This document shows, one piece after another, positions 37,201-48,198 of a stretch of DNA of 64,000 nt. Made by a program: the position numbers and the translations under genes. Origin of the DNA: Nemertoderma westbladi (Eukaryota; Xenacoelomorpha; Nemertodermatida; Nemertodermatidae); the NCBI GenBank assembly GCA_032718475.1, contig JAUCBJ010005607.1:1-64000 (forward strand), given 5' to 3'. Numbering within the stretch: the stretch's first letter is position 1; every line of letters starts with the position of its first letter. The notes under the pieces were generated by a model. The model saw only the letters and a list, made by a program, of their open reading frames with translations. It was not told where the DNA came from and ran no database searches.

Positions 37201-37853
37201 ATTGGTCCCATATATATAATATAATAGAATAATATATAATACTGTATTTAACCCTATTTTGCCCGAATGGGGGGGGGGGGGGGGGGGGGGGGGTGGTGGT
37301 GTGGCACAATAAGTTTACAAGTAGCACATATTTGATAATCGCATAACGCATTAAGAAATCAACATGATTTTATGGCCATATTGGCTTTCCGTGTAGCTGA
37401 ATTCGTATATGACACTCAACAATTTCGGTTCTGATTGATTGTGGTATTTTTTAATAGGTGCCAATGAGTGAAAAAGGAAGTAGCACAGGCTGATAATAAT
37501 TTGATAGTCTACGATAAAATAATTTTAATAAGTTGTTGGATGTGGCTTTTGAGTCACATAGAATTGTCCCCAACTTGTATTTCATTTGCTCATTTCCACA
37601 ACGCAAATAACAACGGATTATTCCCAAAAATAAAACTGTAACGTCTTCTATTGAGTTTAGTATATTGTTTTGGTTAGAATAACGCGCCAAAGTTAACCTG
37701 CTCCTTTCCCTAAATAGATATGTTAACATTCTAACATTGAACATTTTAACATTCTAAAGTTTCAATTACTTCATAATTAAAAACACCCATAAGTGAATAA
37801 CACAAATATTGTTTGTGGCTTATAAAAGTTATCATTATTGTTAATTGTTTCAG

Positions 37854-38525
37854 CTGATGGTTGCCAATACGAATCATACTGGCCTTTGAGTAGGCAACAT
37901 GGAGCCAGAGACACGGGTGGAAACCTCCATGGCACAATTAGAGGAAACGTTGAGTATGGTACAGGCCCAGCTGGAGTCGTCAATCAGGCAACATTTTTCA
38001 ATGGGTCTTACATTTCAATTGAACATCGACATGAATTATCCACAGCAGCATCCACCATAGTGGCTTTTGTAAAGCATACAGCTATAGATGACACAACAAG
38101 GGGCGAAACAAGGCTAGGTGATATTGTGTTTGGGTATCAACATCGCGATATTGTAAAGACAGGTGCTGCAGTTTTTTTTAATCTTGAACCTTATTTACAT
38201 ATATACTACGTGCATCAAAGTAAAAGGGCGCGCATGAGTGTAACTAATGTGAACAAGATTCGTAACAAGTGGTACATGGTAGCTGTATCAATAGATAACA
38301 TATTAAAAGATGGCCTGTTATTCATACAAGAAGTGGATACCAATGTCACATGGCGCCTACCTTTTAAGAGTTATGGCCGTTCGTTTCGAGATGCGAACTT
38401 CCCTTTCATCATTGGCCAAATGCAAAACGGATATGTTGCACATGTTCAATACTACAGCTGTGCTTTAAGTGTAATGGACTTGAAAGAGGTTTATAGTAAA
38501 ACATTGGATGAAGAAAGGAAAATAG
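37854..38525 (+). CDS. Exon encoding a second LamG-like domain
   Basis: The acceptor TTAATTGTTTCAG and donor AATAG|GTGAGA define 672 bp, again a 1-1 symmetric exon that can follow 32396 in frame. The domain is paralogous to the previous exon: CQYESYWPLSRQ matches its SWWPLNN start, GPAGVVNQATFFNGSYISI matches its GPSGIANQ segment, STIVAFVKH its FTIVAFFKPG, and GYVAHVQYYSCALSVMDLKE its final strand. The exons thus arose by domain duplication. I found no convincing later exon before the LINE at 39 kb. Confidence 0.85.
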
Positions 38526-38649
38526 GTGAGAGTATATTCGTAGTAAATTTAATATCATATTTTCATCGATTCTCATATACAATGCAATATTATGTTCCAG
38601 TGAAGCCACACAGCCCACTACACTAACAGGAATCAATAATGATTCCAAA

Positions 38650-39430
38650 TCTCATAATTAAATTAAGAAATATCTGAGATCTGAGGATCAAAGGTTTTCT
38701 CCTTGTTCACTTCATTCACATTTTATAATTTCAAACATTCTGGGACACTCAGTTGCATGGTTCCATTATGTATGAGGTGGGACCAGAATGGATTTGAAAA
38801 TATTACTAATATAACTAAGTTATGTTAATAATAAATAGCTAATAGGTTTCCCTACAAAATCCACCTATTTACTATATGTAAATGCATTCTCAACGTCCAT
38901 GGGAATGCCTACCTTGTATAGGTTTCCAGAAAATTAGATCTGGTATGAGCTCGCCTATTCTTCTACATCAGTGCCACCTAACAACTAAATCGCTGTCTGC
39001 GCTCATGTAGATATTATACAGTAGATAGATTTATTTATACATTATGTAAAAACAATAACAAATACACCAAACAATGTACCGGTATAAAGGTATTGTCCAA
39101 CATAACATATAGCGGATTACCCCTAAAGCTTTGCAGCTTATTTCCAAGGGGGTCGTTTATGTTACCTGGTTACAAATTCAATATTACACTACGCTAACTT
39201 AAAACCAATATAAAACGTAATTACACTATGTACATGTACAACTTTACCGAGAGCGTGACAATGTCCGACTCAACGATAAAGATGTAATGTACAGAACAAT
39301 TTATTATAAAACGTATTTACAGTATAAATAGTAAAATTAATAATTAATAAACTAATAACTTACTGTAGGACTATTGTACCTAATTTTACATTGCACACGG
39401 AGGTGAGATTCAACTGCAGATTTAAAAGAA
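38650..39430 (-). other. Intron plus probable LINE 3' untranslated region
   Basis: From about 39000 the minus strand likely represents the 3' UTR of the adjacent LINE. There is no coding signal, and the LINE's exact end is not clear. Confidence 0.4.
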
Positions 39431-39440
39431 TGTTGATTAT

Positions 39441-41685
39441 TTATGTTTTTATTTCATTAGGCAGAGCGTTCCAATTTTTAATACTGTTAAAAAAGAAAGT
39501 ATCAGATTCAAAGGATTTACAATTCGGGAGGTAGAAGTTTGAAGCACTAGCTCTGGTACTGTAAGAGTGTGTATTGCGTACTCTGTTGAATTTTTGTTTT
39601 AGGTAATTGGGACATTTACCATTATACACTTTATGCACATGGTTAAGGCGTAGCTGCTTAACTCTACTATCTAAGTTAAGTAGTCCAGATTCAGAAAAGT
39701 CATCTGGAGTTAGGTGGTGCCGAGGTGTGTAGTCTTTAATAAATCGTACTACTTTATTCTGAGCTACTTGTAATTTACATTTAAGCTGTTTGGTTAAGCT
39801 TTCATACCAAGAAGAGCACGCATAGTCCATGTTACACTGTATTAAAGAAGAGCAAAGTAACCTGCGGGAGTCGGTATTTAAACTATTTTTATTTCTGTAT
39901 AGAAACCTAAGCCTACTGTTAACTTTCGAGAAAATATTTTTCACTGTACTTTCTCCTGATAAGCAGTTATCCAATGTGGCGCCTAAATATTTAACTTCCT
40001 TTTTATTTTCAATCTTATGTCCATTACTAGTGACTTCAAACTTAGTTACCTTCTTTAACTTTCTTTTGGAACCAAACAAAATACTTTCAGTCTTACCGTA
40101 GTGAATGGATAGCTTATTATCAACCAACCACTCATTACAGGATTCTAGAACTGCACTTAACTTTTGGGAAATATGGATAGGATCTTTATGAGAGAAAATA
40201 AGAGCACTGTCGTCGGCATATAAAATGAGTTTAAAATCGGGATCTATACTACTTATCATATCATTTACATAGCATACAAAAAGCAGAGGACCTAATATAC
40301 TACCGTGCGGTACACCACAGGTAATCTCTTGTACAGTAGACTGCGATTTGCCAATGACTACAGTTTGACCTCTGTCTGACAGGTACGACTTGAACCAGTC
40401 TATAGAACCTACACCCATCAGGCCTAACTTACCAAGCAGAATTTCGTGATCTACAGTATCGAAAGCCTTTTGTAGGTCCAACATTACTATACCAGTATAT
40501 AAACCCTTTGCGTTATTACATCTAATTGTATCAGTTAAGTTAATAAGGCAGGTGTCTGTAGAATATGATTTACGAAAACCAGACTGAAGTTTATAGATCA
40601 GATTTAGCCTACTAAGATGTGCTTCCAGCTGTAGAAAAACAGAACGTTCTAGAATTTTAGATACAATACTTAAGATACGAACAGGTCTGTAATTACAGGG
40701 TTCTACTTTACTATTCTTTTTATACAGAGGAACAACCTTAGCTAATTTCAGTTCGTCTGGTACTACATTATCTACGATAGAGTAATTAATAATAAAAGTA
40801 ATAGGCACTTTAAGTACTTCAGCACCATCCTTAAGAAAACGGGCTGGTATTAGATCTAGACCGGTACTTTTTGAGGCTGATAGGCTAAGTAGATTTTTAA
40901 AAACGAAATCCTCAGAAACGGGTTTTAAAAATAACTTTTCTGAATTTTGTAACTTTTCTAAATAAAAAATATTTAGAGTTTCGGACCCTATACTATATTT
41001 ATTACTTGATAACGGTAACTTCTTAACTAAATTAGAGGCAACATTAGTAAAATAATTATTAAATAAATTACTAACTAGAGTATGATCATGAATCAGCTCA
41101 CCGTTATCTTGCAGAACAATATTCGATTTAGATTTAAGGTTTTTATAACCTAAAGATTTTAGGGTAGACCATAGACTTTTAGGATTATCTTTATTCTCAC
41201 TTATTTTGTTGTATAAATATTCAGATTTAGCTTTTTTTATTTCCCGTTGGACAATGATTTCTATATTTGCAGTAATTATTATTATAATCAGCTAAAACAC
41301 AGTATTTCCTAAATTTATACAAATAGTTATCTCTTTCTCTGATATTACTAAGAATAACCGAGGTCATCCAGGGCTCAGTGCGTTGTTTAAGACTAATTTC
41401 TTTAATTGGTGCTATAGTATTAAGTGCCTTTAGAAATATATCTTTAAAAACAGTGTAGGCAAGGTTAATGTCAGCGGCCTTAAAACAGGGTTCCCAGTCA
41501 GAATTAACTAACAAACCTAAAAAGCGTTCCTTTCTGTAATTTTTCATAGACCTAACTGTTACTGTTTTATGATCCCGGAAAAAAGATTTTTGTGTCTTTC
41601 TTGTGCAAAAAACTATAAAATAAAATTTAAAATTTATTTGATATACATGTAGGTGGTATTGCAATCTAAGAGATAAATTACGCAT
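39441..41685 (-). pseudogene. CR1/L2-group LINE ORF2, 5'-truncated, one frameshift
   Basis: The minus strand from 41685 to about 41240 encodes the end of the endonuclease-RT linker (LKQRTEPWMTSVILSNIRER). An indel near 41240 then moves to a frame open from there to the stop at 39441. That frame has a complete reverse transcriptase: [65 protein letters not shown] and the catalytic [13 protein letters not shown], followed by a thumb and a C-terminal [13 protein letters not shown]-type ending. Gene order and motifs fit jockey-superfamily LINEs (CR1/L2). The endonuclease is missing, so it is not autonomous. Confidence 0.88.
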
Positions 41686-42328
41686 TAATTAATTGTCAGA
41701 ATAATATCAAGGGTATATTTATAATAATGAATTAATAAATACATACAATATTGCAATGTTATATATAGTTAATATACGGAAATAATAATAACCTTAAGAA
41801 AATAAAACTGAATAATCACTAAATAATAATTTATTTCACAATAATTCATTTAAATCAATTTGCTTGAAATCACATCCCTCCAGAGGTCGGGTGGGGGGGG
41901 GGGGGGGGGGGGCTGACACCACGCTGAGCCTGAGGTGGTCCATCATCAGGGGTCTGGGGTCACAGCCCCCAACAGGGTTCAGCTGGTGGGCGATCCCCAA
42001 GTAGGCGAGGGAATCCCGACTGGGTTTTGTCTTGGTTTGATACGCGTCGCCGCGTTCGCTTACTGTGGCTGATTATGGGCTGAAAGGCCGAAGGCCGCTA
42101 TAATAAAAGAGTTTGGTGTTAATGTTGTTGATCTCTGATAGGTATAGATACCGGTAATACAGCACAAGTACAATAAATGTGTTTGGTGACGATGACAGTT
42201 GAAAACCGTTCGACATGTACACTCTATAAAACCAACTGAAGGCACAATTAATGGGTAACGGTTATATATAATTACTACACATGGAATATTGCTATCTACA
42301 GTTTGGCCTGGCCAATGGATCTAGGACA

Positions 42329-42875
42329 CTTCCCCCCGGACAGTTCCCCCCGGACACTTCCCCCCCGGACACTTCCCCCCCCGGACACTTGCCCCCTGGA
42401 CACTTCCCCCCCGCCCAAGTAGGACACTTCCTCCCCGGACACTTCCCCCCGGACAGTTCTCCCCCGGACACTTCCCACAGGACAGTTCCCCCCCGGACAC
42501 TTCCCCCCCCGTCCAAGTAGGACACTTCCCCCCCCGGACACTTGCCCCCCGGACACTTCCCCCCCGCCCAAGTAGGACACTTCCTCCCCGGACACTTCCC
42601 CCCGGACAGTTCTCCCCCGGACACTTCCCACAGGACAGTTCCCCCCCGGACACTTCCCCCCCGTCCAAGTAGGACACTTGCCCCCCGGACACTTCCCCCC
42701 CCAGACACTTCCCCCCCGGACACTTCCCCCTGGACAGTTACCCCCCGGACACTTCCCCCCCGGACAGTTCCCCCCCGGACACTTCCCCCCCGCCCAAGTA
42801 GGACACTTCCCCCCCGGACACTTTCCCCCCGGACACTTCCCCCCCGGGCACTTGCCCCCGGACACTTCCCCCCCA
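42329..42875 (+). repeat. GGACACTTCCCCCC tandem array, left arm
   Basis: About 35 units of 13-16 bp alternate between GGACACTTCCCCCC and GGACAGTTCCCCCC. A CGCCCAAGTAGGACACTT variant recurs. Long open frames on both strands here are artefacts of the repeat. Confidence 0.93.
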
Positions 42876-43011
42876 GTTAAAGTGTTAATCTGGGTGCATC
42901 AAAGCAATAAACAAAGGTTAAAGATGGTTACAGGACAAGTTGTATTTAGACAAGTTTTTTCAAAATTATAAAAGAAACATTTTTATAGTCATATTTTGTT
43001 TGTTTTTCTTT

Positions 43012-43215
43012 TAATTGGGGGCTGCCGCCCCCTAACCCCCGCTTCTTTTGTTGGGGGCGGCCGCCCCCAAACCCCCGTTTCTTTTCTTGGGGCTGCGCCC
43101 CCAAACCCCTGCTTCTTTTCTTTGGGGCTGCCGCCCCCAAACCCCCGCTTCTTTTCTTGGGGGCTGCAGCCCCCAAACCCCCGCTTATTTTCTTGGGGGT
43201 TATCGCCCCCAGACC
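43012..43215 (+). repeat. GC-rich tandem repeat of about 39 bp, five units
   Basis: Units contain GGGGGCTGCCGCCCCC followed by AACCCCCGCTTCTTTTCTT. Each has an internal G/C inverted repeat able to form a hairpin. Confidence 0.9.
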
Positions 43216-43218
43216 CCG

Positions 43219-43706
43219 GCAGTTCCCTGAGTGCCCGTGGTAAAAGACTTAAGACCATTTTGAAATAATTAATTCATGTTTGTATCATCAGATAATAAAT
43301 TGACTAAGCCTAAAGTAGGAGCTGTATTGAATGTTAACCAATTTAATATATAAATTACTACAATATTATATAATTCAACAAAATCCTATTAAAAATATTG
43401 CAAGTAACCAGGAAATTTAATATGTAGTGTGTATAATATCTCTATAGTATGTATAGTAATATGTATATCAATATGTAATGCTGAACACAGAATACAGGTC
43501 GACGCATGTCGATTTTACCCTGGAGAGGAAAGTTTTGATTGCAACAATAATATTCATCCCCATCTGCTACAATTTGAAGAAGACTATCACATAATAATAC
43601 CTATAATTAAAACAATTAATTATTTATTATAATTCTATAGTTAATAAAAACAGTATATCATTCGGGGGATGGAATTTATAGGTAATCTAATTAATTGTTT
43701 AAAGAT
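43219..43706. other. AT-rich DNA inside the foldback-like element
   Basis: No recognisable gene. The 67-codon ORF at 43429-43632 is not supported. Confidence 0.4.
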
Positions 43707-43718
43707 TAGCAAACAATA

Positions 43719-45179
43719 GTAGACATGTACCAAACAACAAGAGTCCCACAAGAAATGAAAACAAATAAGTTGGTGCCAGTTCCCAAGAAGGGCAACCTAA
43801 CACTCTATGGTTCTTTTCGGGGAATCTCATTGATCTCGATTGCTGCAAAGCTATACAATAGGATTCTATTAAATCGCATCAGGGATCCCATTGAGAGACT
43901 GCTCCGTGGAAATCAGAATGGGTTCCGTAAAGGTCGTGGGACCATGGAGCCCATTTTGGCACTTAGAAGGATAATTGAAGAATTATCAAAAAAGAAAGAC
44001 AGGCATCTGGCTGTTATCTTTGTTGACTTCTTCAAGGCCTTTGATTCAGTCTCTCGTTCACGTATGTTCAGCATACTTTCATTATATGGGATTCCTGATG
44101 AAATTATTGCAGCAATCAGATCAGTATACGATGGTTCGACAACATTTGTGTCTACTGTTGACGGTGACACAGAACCATTTGAAGTGTTATGGGGCGTCCT
44201 CCAAGGAGACACACTTGCACCATTCTTGTTCATTATTGTGGTTGACTATGTTCTACGCATGTCCTTAGATCATCATAATGATGATGGGGTGATGATAACT
44301 CCACCTACTGGCTCCAGAAGTCGAGGAAATCCTGCCAAGTACCTAACTGATCTAGACTTTGCTGATGACTTAGGAGTACTCTCAGAATCATTAGAGGGAG
44401 CCCAACGGCTCCTCAGCTCATTAGAACATGCTGCTTCTAGTGTTGGTCTTTTTATTAACTCCAGAAAGACCAAAATTCTGACCGTTAACTTTGAAAGTCC
44501 TCAGCAAGTCTCTGATCGGATGAGCATAAGCTCAAAGGATGGTATGCTTGAGCATGTGGACGACTTCTGTTACCTGGGATCATGGATCCGGAAGTCAGGT
44601 GAGGACCTTCGAATACGTAAGGGAAAGGCATGGGCAGCCTTGAATAGGCTTTCCAGGATTTGGAAGTCACCGAGAATTAATCGGAAACTTAAGGTCCGAT
44701 TATTTAGAGCAGCAGTAGTTCCAGTACTCCTCTATGGGAGTCCATGCTGGGCTCTAACTGCTGAGGACACCAAATCTCTGGATGGCACATTCACAAGAAT
44801 GCTACGCCGGGTTCATTGTGTCAAGTACAATGCACACATCTCCAACCAGACACTATATAACATTGGAGGTGTCTCATTGGTTCCCCCAAGCTTGACACTA
44901 GAACAAAACCGCCTCCGCTTTGCAGGACATTGCTTTCGCCGTGAGGACCAGCCAGTGCATAATCTTGTACTTTGGCAGCCTCATGGAGTGAAAAAGCATG
45001 GTGGACAGCCCATGACTTTCTTGAGACGCATCTTAAAGGACACTGGCCTTAAAGATGCGGATGATCTAGCAAATGTCATGGGTGATAGGGAGTTGTGGCG
45101 GTGCAATTTTGTTGACAAGCCGGCACAGCATTCTTAAAAATGCAGCTGCAATGCAGCATGCCGATCCTAGTAGTAGTAG
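43719..45179 (+). mobile_element. RTE-like LINE insertion with 12-bp target duplication
   Basis: The direct repeat TAGCAAACAATA occurs at 43707-43718 and 45180-45191. The element is 5'-truncated and ends with a TAGTAGTAGTAG tail, a 3' microsatellite typical of RTE-group LINEs. Clean target duplications suggest this is among the younger insertions of the window. Confidence 0.85.
43725..45137 (+). CDS. RTE-like LINE reverse transcriptase (N-terminally truncated)
   Basis: 470 codons are open without interruption. The core reads LVPVPKKGNLTLYGSFRGIS, NGFRKGRGTMEPILALRRII, AVIFVDFFKAFDSVSR, VLQGDTLAPFLFIIVVDYVL and the catalytic LTDLDFADDLGVLS. A thumb/connection region with GLFINSRKTKILTVNF and DDFCYLGSWIRKSG and the C-terminal LWQPHG and MGDRELW segments follow. 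The QGDTLAPFLF and FADD motifs with a short C-terminus fit the RTE group. The endonuclease domain is missing because of 5' truncation; the first ATG is near the truncation point and probably not the native start. Copies of it occur at 670-864, 4938-6167 and 17184-17286. Confidence 0.9.
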   Translation: MYQTTRVPQEMKTNKLVPVPKKGNLTLYGSFRGISLISIAAKLYNRILLNRIRDPIERLLRGNQNGFRKGRGTMEPILALRRIIEELSKKKDRHLAVIFVDFFKAFDSVSRSRMFSILSLYGIPDEIIAAIRSVYDGSTTFVSTVDGDTEPFEVLWGVLQGDTLAPFLFIIVVDYVLRMSLDHHNDDGVMITPPTGSRSRGNPAKYLTDLDFADDLGVLSESLEGAQRLLSSLEHAASSVGLFINSRKTKILTVNFESPQQVSDRMSISSKDGMLEHVDDFCYLGSWIRKSGEDLRIRKGKAWAALNRLSRIWKSPRINRKLKVRLFRAAVVPVLLYGSPCWALTAEDTKSLDGTFTRMLRRVHCVKYNAHISNQTLYNIGGVSLVPPSLTLEQNRLRFAGHCFRREDQPVHNLVLWQPHGVKKHGGQPMTFLRRILKDTGLKDADDLANVMGDRELWRCNFVDKPAQHS

Positions 45180-45367
45180 TAGCAAACAATACGATGTAAT
45201 TGCATTGATAAAACTCATAAATAAAACTTGGATATAAAATGAAAAATCGGGATGCAAAAGATCACTTTCTTAGCTACGAAAGGAAAATTGGATACAACTT
45301 ATCCGGATACAAGCGTTCCGGTTACCTTACAAATTGAAAAATAAGAATGTGCGAAGTTAAGAACAGT

Positions 45368-45474
45368 CGGGGGGGAAGTGTCTGGGGGGGAAGTGTCCGG
45401 GGGGAGTGTCCTACTTGAGCGGGGGGGGGGGAACTGTCCAGGGGGGAAGTGTCCGGGGGGGGGGGAAGTGTCCA
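45368..45474 (-). repeat. GGACACTTCCCCCC array, right arm (inverted)
   Basis: Six or seven units of the reverse complement (GGGGGAAGTGTCC, one GGGGGGAACTGTCC) form the short arm of the foldback-like element. Confidence 0.9.
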
Positions 45475-45760
45475 AACACCCTGGCCAATGAATGCACATT
45501 AATCAGATGGTAACCTGCCCCACCATTGGCTAATCTCTTTCTCCCCGCTGGCAATCCCTAATCTCTGTGCTAGCTTTCTTTCTCCCCCGAGATGGCTTGT
45601 AACCTGTCATCTCTCCCTAACTAACCAATTGGCAATATAAGTTGCCCTGTGCGTTGGTAGGTGACATTATATTGGTAATGTCACCTAGCCAACTATAATT
45701 GGTAAATCGCCAGTTTCCCCATTTTCCGCTGGGTGGTGCTGCGAATTTTATCCGCTAACA

Positions 45761-46540
45761 CTCCCCCCTCCATGCTATCTTCCCAGTGAGAAGATAGCAT
45801 CAACCTCAAGTGCGCTCCGATTCCGCTGGAATCCAATCTAACATTGGATGTGGGGTGGAATTATTTTCTTGGGGCCTGCTTTCCAGACTGGCCCCTCTGG
45901 GTCTGTTCTCACTACCCATCCTTGGTACATCTGCGAGCTAAGCTGTACCAAGGCATCTGGCGTCTCAATTTTCTCAAAATCACTCAATTTTCTCCCCATA
46001 CACCATCGTCCAACCTGCTCACCTCCTCCTCACCTTAGTCCCATAGGATTCATCCTCCACTCTGCTCGCCCCCCCCCCCCCCCCCCCACATGGATCACGC
46101 ACCTCTTACCTTTCCCCCAAATTCTAGCACCTCCTCCCCATGCTCCTCTCATACTTAACCCTGTTTCATTCCCACTCTCTGCACTCCCGTCAGGTCTCAC
46201 ACAACCCTTCATATGCGCACTGTATGTATGGTAAGTGAGCCCTTTGTCTCGTCCACGTGTTTCAGTGAATTAGTCTGTAATAATTTGTCCGTTAACCCTT
46301 AATCATGACTCTATCTAGACTATACATGGTCCCATTGACCCGGCTTTAGTATTGGTCTCATTGACCCAGCATAAGTATTGGTCCCATTGACCCGGCGTAA
46401 GTATTGGTCTCATTGACCCGGTGTAATTATGTAATTATGTAATTATTTATTTTATTATTTTTATTTATTTTTGTGGGAAGGGTGTATCGCCCTCATTCCC
46501 ACCCCCTCAGTCCAACTTATTGGACAACTCATCAACCTAA
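45761..46540 (-). other. 3' untranslated region of the second BEL/Pao element
   Basis: It aligns with 25212-25690 and 29450-29550 of the first element. It contains a C homopolymer (46070-46087) and, at about 46330-46425, four copies of a 27-28-bp unit with CCCATTGACCCGG and GTATTGGT. No ORF is supported. Confidence 0.6.
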
Positions 46541-46559
46541 GGGCGATTCTTCCAGCAGG

Positions 46560-47489
46560 TAACTCTCCCACTGCCCCCCTGTAGGTCCTCTTATTCTTCA
46601 CTCCACTCTCCTTGTCAATCCTAACTCCCTCAGATCTGACCTTCCCTTCTCTTCCACCCTAAGATTGGATCTTTCCGTCCCCTCACAGAACTCCTTATCG
46701 TCCCCTGGTGGAAAAATGCCACCCTTCATCTCATCCTCACTGGTATATGCCACCTCAGCTGGCCTCCCCCTCAATATGTGCACTGGCGTTAAAGCCCCCG
46801 ATGACCCTTGGTCATCATTCGGTACGCAAAATGGTTTAACTTTTAATGCCCCCTCGCACTCTGCCAACCCCGTGTACAACACGTCTCCTCTAATTTCCCC
46901 ATTCCCTTTGTCACCCTTCGTCATCGGCTCCTCTCCCTTTGGATTAAACTTCTTACATCCTCTCCCTTTCCACATTGTCTTCTTATTTGATACCAGGGGT
47001 ATCTGTATACTCCTTATTTTGATCGGTGTCTCTTCAGTATATCTCTCCGGATATTTCGCCGTCCAATCTTCCCCATCCTTGTACTGGACCTGCGTCTCTT
47101 CCGGACATCTCTCCGGATATCTTCCACTCTTCCATCCGCTCTTCCACATCCTTATACTGATACTTCCCAGGAACATCTGTGTTCCATCCCATCGCCTCTA
47201 GGTCCTCTGGGTTGAACCCATTATCTTCTGCCCACTGCCTTGCTGTTGCTTCTTGTCCCGACTCCTGATATCCTTCCCCGGGCCGCTTCTCATATGGCAT
47301 CTCTATATCGCCCGTCTTCGACTCCGGCTCTACTTCCCCAATGGTACCAGATAGCATGTATCCAGATGTTTTGGGTGTGTTGAATGGGATTTGGTTTTTA
47401 TTGGACCGCTGAGTGTCCATTCGAATGGCATCAGGATAGCCCCGGGTCTCGCTCCTTGTTATCGCCGAAGATGGCTCATAGCCTCTCAT
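46560..47489 (-). pseudogene. BEL/Pao pol remnant (post-protease linker plus integrase C-terminus)
   Basis: The first part (47489-47034) continues the retropepsin-RT linker (SAITRSETRGYPDAI, TSGYMLSGTIGEVE, then an acidic DNGFNPEDLEAMGW segment). The second part (47176-46598) contains GALTPVHILRGRPAEVAYTS, the integrase C-terminal motif. In another frame it ends near VGELPAGRIAL, the counterpart of VGKCCLLEG in the other element. The reverse transcriptase, RNase H and integrase core are missing, so about 4 kb has been deleted. Confidence 0.75.
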
Positions 47490-48198
47490 GAGCCGTCTGA
47501 GAGTTCATGCCGACAATGAGAGACACTTTCAGGATGTCCAATTTCGGTGTTGAAAAATTGATGTCATCCAAGTACCGATACTGTTCGGTTTCGATTATTG
47601 TCGGCCACCTGGCGTTAATATTAATAGATTTCTTTATCTGGATGGGCTCGATCGTAGCCCCGTAATTACATTCCGGTGTAATCGCCGCTATCTGACATCG
47701 TCCTGTTCTCATCTTCATGACCTCGTCCTTGCTGGAAATGGTGGTCACGGCCATCTTGCTCAGCCTAGTCTTCATCCCCAATCTCTCGGCTACCCATTTT
47801 TCCGTTATCGTAAATGCTGCCCCACTGTTAATCAACATCAGTGTAGATACCGATTGCCTGTACTCTCCCTTTATCCTTACTGGCACCACTCCCAGTAACA
47901 CTGTTCCACGCTTCTTAAATCTTCCAGTTGTACTTGGCGCCATTGTTTGGCCTCCAGTCTCGTTGGTCTCAGCGTATCTCGGTGGATGTTCTCGACACCT
48001 ATCCTTCCTATGTCCTCCCACCGCACATCTGTGACATAATCCAAATCTCCCTGTATAAGCTAATCGATCTTCTTTCAGCAATGCCTGCCACTGGTTGCAA
48101 TCAATGGTCTTATACATCCTATTTCTATCTAGCTGACACCTGTAGTTTGGATTATAACGCTCTATGTATAGCGTCTCGCATATTTCGTCCAGGTCCAA
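47476..48198 (-). pseudogene. BEL/Pao zinc knuckle and retropepsin, active-site Asp lost
   Basis: 240 residues open with LDEICETLYIERYNPNYRC, matching the plus-strand copy at 2960-3180. One CCHC knuckle follows (CHRCAVGGHRKDRC, residues about 55-68), then a DUF1758-type aspartic protease: LLGVVPVRIKG, the active-site region TLMLINSGAAFTITEKW (about residues 128-144) and a later LDILKVSLIVGMNSQ segment. Retropepsins have aspartate in the DSG/DTG motif; here it is asparagine (NSG), so this copy could not be active. It overlaps the preceding Gag frame by about 36 bp and the following pol frame by 14 bp. Confidence 0.85.

Larger units (their letters stand above)
42318..45479. mobile_element. Foldback-like DNA element, 3.16 kb, in an LTR
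   Basis: It is flanked by an 11-bp direct repeat CCTGGCCAATG (42307-42317 and 45480-45490). The left end is GATCTAGGACACTTCC and the right end, reverse-complemented, is GTGTTTGGACACTTCC, i.e. an inverted repeat. Both arms are arrays of a GGACACTTCCCCCC-type unit: long on the left (42329-42875), short on the right (45368-45474). Alignment with the uninterrupted LTR confirms that this is an insertion. Foldback and Mutator-like elements make 9-11-bp duplications, which fits. No transposase is recognisable; the interior carries a separate LINE insertion and a GC-rich array. The element is probably non-autonomous. Confidence 0.75.
42000..45760 (-). repeat. 3' LTR of the second BEL/Pao element, split by an insertion
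   Basis: 42000-42317 aligns with 23740-23900 and 30420-30540. 45480-45760 aligns with 30545-30848, ending TCCGCTAACA. Read without 42318-45479 the two parts give one continuous LTR. Confidence 0.8.

Noticed and set aside
42281-42880. Proline- or glycine-rich ORFs on both strands
   Set aside because: Created by the GGACACTTCCCCCC array.
42885-42970. Possible LamG exon scrap (LIWVHQSNKQ resembling YYVHQSKRA of the exon at 37854)
   Set aside because: Only a few residues match, with no splice sites or further domain strands; probably chance.
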